The position numbers and the translations under genes were made by a program. The notes under the pieces are model-generated. The model had not been told where the DNA came from and made no database searches. It was given only the letters and a program-made list of their open reading frames with translations. From Cephalotrichum gorgonifer (taxonomy: Eukaryota > Ascomycota > Sordariomycetes > Microascales > Microascaceae), in NCBI GenBank assembly GCA_900312665.1, contig ONZQ02000015.1, positions 868,001-932,000 of the forward strand: a stretch of DNA of 64,000 bases, given 5' to 3'. Positions 56,482 to 64,000 of this stretch are shown here, piece by piece; within the stretch, counting starts at the first letter, position 1; each line of letters opens with the position of its first letter.

Positions 56482-57034
56482 TCGTGGGGTTCTATACTTG
56501 TAGGGTTTACTTTGGTAGATTTAGTAGAATGTGAAATGAGGTAGCGCTGGCTCGTTCGGGACGTTTTCGTTAAATGAAGGGTGGAGAGATGGGAGAACTA
56601 CATGTATTAAGCGGGTGGGCTCACGTTAGGAAGTGGGAAGTGTGGGGATATCTCCAAGACTTCCGGGGGTCGGCTCCATCAAGCAAGCCCTCAGGTCTCC
56701 ATTTGCACTAGCACAAGCACTAGCGTCGCCACACCCCCTCTCCCGTCCCCGTATCCGAGGGCCAGTACGGCCAACCAGGGCAAGATGAACAACTACTTGT
56801 ATTATTCCATAGCTCCAAACACAACCCACCGAAGGCCCAATGATTTACGTGACTGGGAGCATATTAGAGAGCTATGCACACCTCGACTCTCGTCCACTAG
56901 CTTCAAGTAAAAGGGAAATCATAGTTACGGTATAGTAATGCTGCCTATTTCGGGCCACAATCCTGTTTAGGTATAAACTGAGTTCAATTTCCTATACCCA
57001 TGACTCCTCAAGTGGTCTCTCACAGATCCCTCTT
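56482..57034. other. Spacer between regulator and aldolase genes
   Basis: Promoter of the Zn2Cys6 gene and 3' region of the aldolase gene. Nothing else seen. Confidence 0.6.
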
Positions 57035-58059
57035 CTAGTCAGTTCGCAGCATTTCTTTGCCCGTAAACATCGCCAGCTCGCCATTAGAGGCCCTAACGAC
57101 GTCTTCAAAGCTGTCCCTGTGTCAGCTCTAAGCTCAGAAATCCCCTTGTGAAGCGGAGTGTGCGCTTACCAAGACTGGAACATCACATATTCCATCTCAT
57201 CCGTGTAGATACGGCGAGTATACTGGGCCTCCTCATGACCAACCTTGATTGTGCTCGTCCCCCTCTCCCCTGCCGCAGCATCGGCTAGCAACTGGGCCTC
57301 GATACACCTGTCCATAGCCCCGAACAGAAAGGTGGCAGCATCGACGGACTTGGCCACGGTCAAAATCCCGTGATTGGCCAGGATGACGGCCTTGTTATTC
57401 CCCAGCGCCTCCGCAATGCGGCGCCCTTCCTCGTGCGCCAGCACGATACCGCCAAAACCCTCGTAGACAGAGTGGTCCTCGTAAAAGCGGCACGCGTCCT
57501 GGTCGATGGGCTCAAGCCTGCACCCCAGCGCCGAGAAGGCCTTCGTCGGGACCGAGTGGCAGTGGCACGCCGCAACCACGTCCGGACGGGCCTTGTGCAC
57601 AGCCACGTGGATGGAGAACCCCGCTGGGTTGATGGCGTGCATGTTTCCTGGCGCCACCACCTCGCCCTTCTCGTTCACGAGACAGAGGTCCTCGGGCTTG
57701 ATGTGCGAGAAAGAGACGGCGTGCGGGTTGATCCAGAAGTGGTCCTCCAGGATCGGGTCGCGGACTGTGACGTGGCCGCCTGCGCCTTCATTGTTGTAGC
57801 CATTTGCGCCTAGCCACCGGAGGGCGGCGGCGTGGTGGAGCTTTCGCCATTCTCTCTCATCTTCTGCCGAGGCGAATTTGGGGATCCGGATCTGCTTGAT
57901 TGGCTTGGTCTGGTGGCCGGATACCGGGTGGCCGCCGTAGGTGAACACGTCGAGGGGGCGGTCGGCGCTCTTTGCCTTTAGCGCTACTGCGCGCTCGTCT
58001 CCCGTCAACGCAGTGTCGAGGGGACCTGCGGCGGTGGAATATGTCCGAGCGGGAGCCAT
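57035..58059 (-). CDS. Class II aldolase/adducin-family protein
   Basis: Exons (minus): 58059-57170 and 57116-57035; the 53-bp intron splits the Trp codon of FQSW and keeps frame, giving 323 aa ending in DSFEDVVRASNGELAM ... LRTD. Start at 58059 (MAPARTYSTAAG): the frame is open 66 codons further up, but that part is promoter-like and hydrophobic. Family motifs: HHAAALRWLGANGYNNEGAGGHVTVRDP, INPAGFSIHVAVHKARPDV, the metal-binding HxH of ACHCHS, YEGFGGIVL and the third metal His in ILANHGIL. This zinc-dependent fold performs retro-aldol cleavage in fuculose- and rhamnulose-phosphate aldolases; many fungal relatives lack a known substrate. The usual catalytic Glu position reads FSIH here, so activity should be tested rather than assumed. 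It is divergent from the MFS transporter. Confidence 0.87.
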
Positions 58060-58337
58060 GGTTAGGGAGAAGAATAGAAGAAATAAAGAAGAAATAAGAT
58101 TCTTTAGAAACCTCTGGGTCACGTTATAATTAATGATAGGAAGTTGTCGGTGCGGTCTTGACGGCGAGTCTGCGACTTCATGTCCATGCCTTTTATGATC
58201 TTCCCACCGCCGGAACGGTTGACATTGTACGAGGTCTATTTCGTTCCCTTGTTGCACTGGATCGTACTCGTTTCGGCGTCGGGCTACGGAGTCCTACGCT
58301 GGCCGGTCCGGAGTTGCATGGCCTGGGAGGACAGCAC

Positions 58338-58401
58338 ATACCAGCCGGCCGGCTATGACGCCGGATACCATTCGGCTATAACACCGGATACCGTTCGGCT
58401 A
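58338..58401 (+). repeat. Tandem CGG-containing boxes, candidate Zn2Cys6 binding sites
   Basis: CCGGATACCATTCGGCTA (58361-58378) and CCGGATACCGTTCGGCTA (58384-58401) differ at one of 18 positions and are spaced 23 bp. A diverged third unit (ATACCAGCCGGCCGGCTATG, 58338-58357) precedes them. Each good box contains CGG-N8-CGG, equally readable as CCG-N9-CGG, the usual kind of site for dimeric Zn2Cys6 regulators. Position: midway between the aldolase and transporter start codons. Confidence 0.6.
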
Positions 58402-58665
58402 CTTTCTCACGTCCAGTGTGGCCGCTTTGAGCGTCGGTCCCGGGTCCACATCTTGAGCTAAGTGTCAGAAGTGAGCTGCACCCCGCAAAATCATCCGCTA
58501 GTTCCCGGGCCATGAGTCTAATTCGTGCGGGGAAGCGATGGGGCCAGTCTTGCCAGGATTCACTTGCATCGTGTCGAATCCTTGCTTCCGGTAATGTGCC
58601 ACGCCACCCACACCTTGTTTCACCGATCAGTTTACCTACGCGCAGGGAGTAAGGGATGAGGAAGT

Positions 58666-58672
58666 TATAAAC
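58666..58672 (+). promoter_or_regulatory. TATA-like box of the MFS transporter gene
   Basis: TATAAAC, about 140 bp upstream of the ATG at 58810. Confidence 0.35.
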
Positions 58673-58809
58673 AGGATCGATTGTGCCACTCTGGAAACCC
58701 ATTGTTCTAAAGTTATCCAGCACCGTTTTCTCTCCAGATATCTTCAACTTTGCAATACTGCATTCTATCCAGACCTTTCCAAAGCTGCGCCTAAAACACG
58801 CCTCCCAAA

Positions 58810-60816
58810 ATGGCGGACACCATCTCTAGCGACAGCGACGCTAGGGCTCGGCGCCAGGTCGACGACAAGGAGGTAAACACCCTCCATGTAGAAGACGGCA
58901 AAGTCTCAACCATGACGGCCGAGGAGCGATTCGTCTCATCCTTCCCAGAAAAGCGGAAGAAGAAACTTCTGCGAAAGATGGACTTGCATATCCTCCCGTG
59001 CCTGATTTCCCTCTATCGTGAGCTTCAGCCAAACCGACTGCTTGCTCTCCACCTTCCTAAAAACATTTGGTGCAGTTATGTCATATATTGATAGAGCCAA
59101 CATCGGCAACGCGAAGATCGAGGTAAGATTGCGATCGCAGGTTTGGGGATTAGAGATGTAGGCTAACAGGAGGTTATAAGGGCATGAGCCAAGACCTAGG
59201 GTTGACAGGGAGCCAATACAGCGTCGTCCTCTCGATCTTCTTCGTCACATACATCTTATTTGGTCAGTTCTAGCCACCACGTACCATCCCTTTTCCACGC
59301 CCTTTACAAACCACTAAAACTGCTCAGAAATGCCCAGCAACTATGTCCTGGACCGACACTTTCGGCATCGTCCGTCCTGGTGGATCGGAATTATCACTGT
59401 GTCGTGGGGCGTGCTTATGACTCTTGTCCGTCTCTCCTCGAACTTCCCCCCCCAAAAGGACCCGGGCAACTCAAACCTAACACCACCACCGATAGCACGG
59501 AATCACCCAGAATTTTGGAGGCATTTTGACTGTTAGGTTACTAATGGGCGTGTTTGAAGCTGGTATCTATGCAGCTCTAGTGCCGAATCCCTAACTATTG
59601 GTGCTGATGCCTACTAGGTCTATTCCCAGGCGCCATCCTGTTCATGAACAAGTGGTACACAAAGTACGAACTAGCCACTCGCTTCTCCCTATTTTATGTA
59701 GGCTCTGCTCTTTCCGGCGCGTTCTCGGGTCTGCTTGCCTACGGCTTTGCTCGCATGGATGGGGTCGCCGGCTTAGAAGGGTGGCGCTGGATATTCCTGA
59801 TGGAGGTGAGCTAACTCCCCTACCACTCCCGCTTGTCCCTAACTTGGACGCTCGTCTCATGCCTGCCCACGCAGGGAATCATAACCGTCTTTCTTGGCCT
59901 TGCTACCCCGCTCCTACTAGCCGACACCCCCGAGAGCGGGCCTAGTTGGTTAAGTGGGGAGGAGCAACGGTACCTCGTCCTTCGCATGGCGCTGCAGGAC
60001 GGCGGTGCAAAAGTGCAAAAGGCCGGGCAACACTTCAGCTGGGTCGTCTTCAGGGACGTCATCTGCGACTGGCAGTTCTACGTCATGGTCTTCAACTACT
60101 GGTCAAACACAGTCCCTACCTATGGCCTCAAGTTTACGATGCCGCAGATTATGACGGACATGGGCTTCTCTAGCAGCAACGCGCAACTTATGTGAGTCTT
60201 AGGCTTAACTCACACTCCCCTGCCGTTGGCCTTGCTCGCATCCTGCCCTGCTAACTCAACCCATAGGACAGTTCCTCCCTATGTCGCCGGCGCCATTAGC
60301 GCTTATATCTTTGGGCGCCTTTCCGACAAATTCCGACGCCGCTCCTACTTCCTCATTATCCCACAGTCCCTCTTGATAATCGCCTATTCCGTCCTTACTC
60401 CACTCGCCCCCAAGATCAAGGACAACGTAGGCGCCTGCTACTTCGCCATAGTCCTCGCCAGCATCGGCCTCTACCCCATCAACCCGGGCTCCAGCTCCTG
60501 GATCAGCAACAACCTTGCGGGTCCCGCGAAGCGGGCGCTCGGAATCGGGTACATGACTTCGCTCACCAACTTGGGTGGAATCGGCGCGTCGTATATCTTC
60601 ATCGACTCGGAGGCGCCGGCATATCCTACCGGTTATGGGACGTCCTTGGCCTTCGTCGGTATGGGTGTGATCGCCTCGGTGCTGTTGGATGCCATTTACA
60701 TCCGTCTGAATAAGAAGCGGAGTGAGATATCCGAAGTGGAAGTGAGGGAAAGGTACTCTGATGAAGACCTTGCGGCACTCGGTGATCGATCACCGTTGTT
60801 TAGGTACACACTATAA
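58810..60816 (+). CDS. MFS transporter, anion:cation symporter (Dal5/allantoate permease) type, eight exons
   Basis: Exons: 58810-59017, 59076-59122, 59181-59262, 59328-59425, 59496-59562, 59618-59805, 59875-60191, 60267-60816. All introns are 55-75 bp with GT-AG ends and every junction keeps frame, giving 518 aa. Exon 4 uses a less common GTCCGT donor; its partner acceptor follows a CTAAC branch site and restores the conserved HGITQNFGGILTVRLLMGVF. Hallmarks: YIDRANIGNAKIEGM (TM1/loop), FFVTYILFEMPSNYVL, GVFEAGLFPGAILFMNKWY, GWRWIFLMEG, TVPPYVAGAISAYIFGRLSDKFRRR. This family imports organic anions such as carboxylates, vitamins and sugar acids with protons at the plasma membrane. It is divergent from the aldolase gene, so import of the cluster's substrate is a reasonable inference. 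Confidence 0.92.
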
Positions 60817-61260
60817 AAAGCCACAAGGGAGTTTGAGTGTGCATACAATCGGTTTTAGCGAGAAACGTTTGCGCGCCGATGGAGGGGTGGTAAATTTGGC
60901 GTTTTTAGTACCAATATACGCTACTCATTCAACCCATTTCTAGACAATATTGTCCATTCCGCTTGTCGATATGAGATTCCTTGTGGACTAGGCAGCGACC
61001 AGGGTCGGTCAACCTCGTAGCTTTCGGTCTTGTTGGCATTACCTTTGCAAACATTCTCCATTGAGGCTGGGTGCTATCCTGGAGGGAAAACCTGCCTTTT
61101 GTAGCCTCGTATGTTCGTGTGATTATTTCTTGACCTCTTTGAAGGGCCAACACCCTTTGTTCTACATGCATGTCTTTAGCCCAGGCCATGGACACACTAT
61201 TTATCTTGGTCTGTCCCCCCTTCAGAGGTACAGTGGATCAGACGGCTTTCTAACTCTCGA
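60817..61260. other. Spacer downstream of the MFS gene
   Basis: No gene or repeat seen; any 5' part of the protease remnant that follows is too decayed to recognise. Confidence 0.5.
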
Positions 61261-62268
61261 ACAACCGCTACATTACAGAAAACACATCAACCTTGCGGAT
61301 GCAGAGAGTCGCGCTGCCAGCAGTGAAGGAGGCAGGCGAAGGAGAGGGGGCCATGACAAAAACCGTCACTATTAGAACTTACGTCCACGTCGTTGCTTCT
61401 TCCGAGAGAGAGGAGGATGGGTATCTCTCTGTTGGTCACTGTCCTTCGCCCATCTTACCATTTCTTTCTCCTCCAATTGAAGCATCATTCGAACCACCTT
61501 CTACATACAGACTCGACAGACTTGGGCTAACACAGGCTTCAGGATGAATTCATCAACAGCCAGCTCGCAGTGATCAACGCCGCCTTCGCCTCGTCCGGGT
61601 TTTTACTTCCGCCTCGTCAAGACTACCCGCACAGTGAACGAGGCCTGGGCCATCAACATCATGTCCGATAACTACGCGCACCTACTCGACATGACGGCTG
61701 CCCTACGCCAGGGCACATACGCTGACCTCAACATCTACTTCCTCACCTACGTTGGCACGTTCGACAGCAGGTTCGTCTTAGGCCTGGGTATCTCTCCCCT
61801 CCCCTCCCCGAACTTCGCCGAATTCACATAGGATGGGTGTATGGTGCTCGCGGGCTCTGTCCCAGGTGGATGGGTTACTCCGTGCAACCGAGGCAAGACG
61901 GCCACGCATGAAATCAGGTACTGGCTGGGGCTTGGCCACACGTTCGAGGGCGAATGCAAGGGAGATGGGGAGGCCTTGAGCAACACGCCTGCGTGGAGTT
62001 CGGGGGGTGGTGGGTGTCACACTGGGCAGGGCTCATCATGCCCTGAAAGCCAAGGTGGCCCGATTCGTAATTACATGGGTTATGCAGACGAGGCTTGTGA
62101 CGCAGAATTTACGTCTGAGCAGATGTAGGTATCGGCCCCCACCGTTGGGACTCGTGTGGCGGCCAAGTTAGGGACTGACGTTTTCTAGTGCGATGATGCA
62201 TACCAACTGGGAGACATACAGGATGGGGAAGGGGGTGCGAACAACGGACGAAGCTAGCGCTTGGTGAC
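61261..62268 (+). pseudogene. Decayed M43 (pappalysin-like) secreted metalloprotease
   Basis: Pieces of the fungal M43B family occur in order: HYRKHINLADAESRAAS, then in another frame TIRTYVHVVASSEREEDGYL, an intron-like gap, DEFINSQLAVINAAFASSGF, AWAINIMSDNYAHLLDMTAA, ALRQGTYADLNIYFLTYVG, then HEIRYWLGLGHTF, GDGEALSNTPAW, PIRNYMGYADEACDAEFTSE and MMHTNWETYR. Breaks are visible. The frame shifts at the five-T run 61600-61604, where four T would keep frame, and again between about 61320 and 61360. The zinc motif HExxHxxGxxH reads HEIRYWLGLGH, so the second zinc His is Tyr (TAC; one transition from CAC). The probable introns at 61783-61832 and 62127-62189 remain. A sequencing error could explain one shift but not the lost His. 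Confidence 0.75.
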
Positions 62269-63290
62269 TCGTAAGGGTCTTGGTCGGACGAGCTAGGTGG
62301 GAAGACGGCGTCTATTGGGGACTTGGAACACCACTTTTCCCCTCTGTCCTTTCTTGAACTCTCCTACATACAACCCGTTCTTTCCCACCTAGCTTGCGGT
62401 GGTGCGCAGGGGATATGTGATACGCTTATGACTTGCATAAAGCCATGTTCAGGTCCAGAGCAGGATGGATCGACTTTCCAGCCCAATTTCCGGGTGGGGT
62501 GCATCAACAAGGGTTGAACTTTTCACAATGTCATAGTAATAAGTAATATTCCCACATCCTAGACTATCTCCGGGTGGATGTTGTCAATGCCCAGCCTCCC
62601 CAATTATGTGTGAGCTCTAGTAACCAGGTAACCTCGAGAGTAATACTCGGTAGAGTACCCACAAAATCCAAGTACCATGCAGCCGGGAGTAAGCGATACA
62701 CCAGATCCTAATGAACCCAACGAAGAACTGCAAGTACCAACCAAAACATAGCCACAAGCGACCATTCCGTCACCTGCCGAGACACACATTACCCACATGT
62801 GAAAATTAGGTTTGCCGGATGCGATGGCGGCATCAACCCACGTGTTGAAGCACACCACACCCCCACGCTATGTGGTAACCACTGGCGACAGCTTCCGCTC
62901 AGCCTCTGCGAGGACAACCTCTAAGATGCCTCTATTTCGTTCCGGCCCATTGGAACGCTTCGGGGCTCTTCCGTTTTCTGATAAACCCCGCACGCTATTA
63001 CACTTGTTTTGGCAGCTTTGGGATGACAAGTGGGGGTTCTCGGCACCTTGATGGCCACATGGCTTGGAACCCGGATGGACAGCATCGTCAAGGTTTTTTT
63101 TCTCCTCGATCTGACCAATAGAAGTATAAATACGACAGTCGCACGAACAAGTTCTAGAAATGAAGATTAATCTATATCGTCAGCTTCCAGGTTCCAGATT
63201 CCAGCTCCCCATCATCTGCAAAGATTTAAACCCCTTGGCCAGCCCATTTTCCCCTCAACCTACTCCCTCGAAACCAACCAAACAGGAACA
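62269..63290. other. Spacer and promoter of the zincophore gene
   Basis: The right 200 bp are the promoter of the next gene. A short cysteine-rich frame ends at 62517 but has no supported start. CAAGGT at 63089-63094 and TATAAATA at 63125-63132 are listed separately or in the findings. Confidence 0.5.
63125..63132 (+). promoter_or_regulatory. TATA box of the zincophore gene
   Basis: TATAAATA, about 160 bp upstream of the ATG at 63291. Confidence 0.55.
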
Positions 63291-64000
63291 ATGAAGCTCG
63301 CCGTCTTCTCCGTCACTCTCCTTTCCCAGGCCTTTGCCTCGCCGGTAGTCGTCCGGGAAACCACCGAGACCTTCACCCACGAGGCCGCCTGGTCCGCAAG
63401 CACCAAGCTGAACCCCCCCTTCCCCATCCACGAGTCCTGCAACTCCACTCTCTCGAACCAGCTCTCCCTCGCCCTCGAGGAGACCGTCGTCCTGGCTAGG
63501 CACGCGAAGGAGCATATCCTGAGGTGGGGGAACAAGTCACCTTTCGTGGAGAAGTACTTCGGCAACGGCACGACCGCCGCGGCCGTCGGTGTGTATGAGC
63601 GCGTGGTCTCTGCGGATAGGGGGGACATGCTCTTCCGGTGCGACGATCCGGACAAGAACTGCGTTACTCAGAACGGTACGTTTGACATATCACCCGTGAG
63701 AAGAGGGGGGGGCTGAGGCCACATTCTCGGTGTTGGAGACCCATTACACCTTTGCCCCCCTTCTACCCTCCCCGGGAAGACTTCAAGTAGGGCCTAGCTA
63801 ACACTCCCCAGACTGGGCCGGCCACTGGCGTGGCGAGAACGCCACCGCCGAGACCGTCATCTGCGACGCCTCCTTCCGCAAGCGCCGCTGGCTCTCCTCC
63901 CTCTGCGGCGGTGGCTACACCGTCGTGCAGTCGCCGCTGAACACGTACTGGGCCGTGGACCTCCTGCACCGTCTGCTCCACGTCCCCAACATCTCAGAGG
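63291..64000 (+). CDS. Pra1/Aspf2-family secreted zincophore (5' part; gene runs off the window)
   Basis: Exon 1 is 63291-63675, then a 136-bp intron (GTACGT donor, CCCCAG acceptor, GCTAACAC branch), and exon 2 starts at 63812 and is still open at 64000, giving 191 visible codons. The signal peptide is MKLAVFSVTLLSQAFA. The body shows the family landmarks FVEKYFGNGTT, ADRGDMLFRCDDPDKNC, WAGHWRGENATAETVIC, RRWLSSLCGGGYTV and SPLNTYWAVDLLHRLLHVP. The HRxxH motif (HRLLH) is the zinc-binding signature of these proteins. Fungal members (Aspf2, Pra1, Zps1) are secreted under zinc limitation and capture Zn2+ for uptake; some are major allergens or bind host proteins. In Aspergillus the gene is divergent from the zinc transporter zrfC; here the upstream neighbour is a protease pseudogene instead. 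Confidence 0.9.

Larger units (their letters stand above)
58060..58809. promoter_or_regulatory. Shared divergent promoter of the aldolase and MFS transporter genes
   Basis: 750 bp between two start codons pointing apart. Holds the tandem CCGGATACC boxes (58338-58401) and a TATAAAC (58666-58672) about 140 bp before the transporter ATG. No gene in it. Confidence 0.6.

Noticed and set aside
62323..62517. Cysteine-rich short frame (CGGAQGICDTLMTCIKPC)
   Set aside because: An intron-like acceptor precedes it, but no upstream exon with signal peptide could be joined; could be a relic tail of the protease pseudogene.

Overview
This is genomic DNA from a filamentous ascomycete (Pezizomycotina, probably a Sordariomycete; the class is inferred). 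The evidence is short GT-AG introns (49-204 bp), many with CTAAC/CTAAT-type branch sites, fungal-specific families (Zn2Cys6 regulators, WSC proteins, DUF4360, a Pra1/Aspf2 zincophore, a secretory lipase, a short tyrosinase), an intron-containing tRNA-Gly and long gene-poor spacers. No prokaryotic or viral segment was recognised.

Left part (1-22.6 kb), housekeeping. The acidic C-terminus of a probable SIT4-phosphatase-associated (SAPS) protein is followed by a complete VPS13 gene (2 exons, 3227 aa), tRNA-Gly(GCC), a concentrative nucleoside transporter (2 exons) and a GPI-anchored WSC protein with an acidic Ser/Thr/Pro repeat stalk.

Middle (22.6-52 kb), accessory. After about 6 kb of nearly empty DNA holding decayed sequence come a Zn2Cys6 regulator, a secreted lipase, a six-exon secreted tyrosinase assembled here from splice sites, a short-chain dehydrogenase, a TOXD-like enoyl reductase, a large secreted protein combining a catalytically degenerate subtilisin fold with a WSC domain, an alpha/beta hydrolase, a secreted DUF4360 protein and a small proline-rich secreted protein. 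Degenerate short repeats sit in several promoters here.

Right part (52-60.8 kb), a candidate catabolic cluster. It holds a GalD-type enolase-superfamily sugar-acid dehydratase, a Zn2Cys6 regulator (3 exons), a class II aldolase/adducin enzyme (2 exons) and, divergent from the aldolase, an 8-exon Dal5-type MFS anion transporter. The shared aldolase/transporter promoter has two near-identical 18-bp CGG-containing boxes with a decayed third. The simplest reading is uptake, dehydration and retro-aldol cleavage of a sugar acid under a local regulator. The window ends with a decayed M43 metalloprotease pseudogene and the 5' part of a Pra1/Aspf2-like zincophore gene.

Multi-exon models were built by reading splice sites and checking that every exon junction keeps frame; none has transcript support here.
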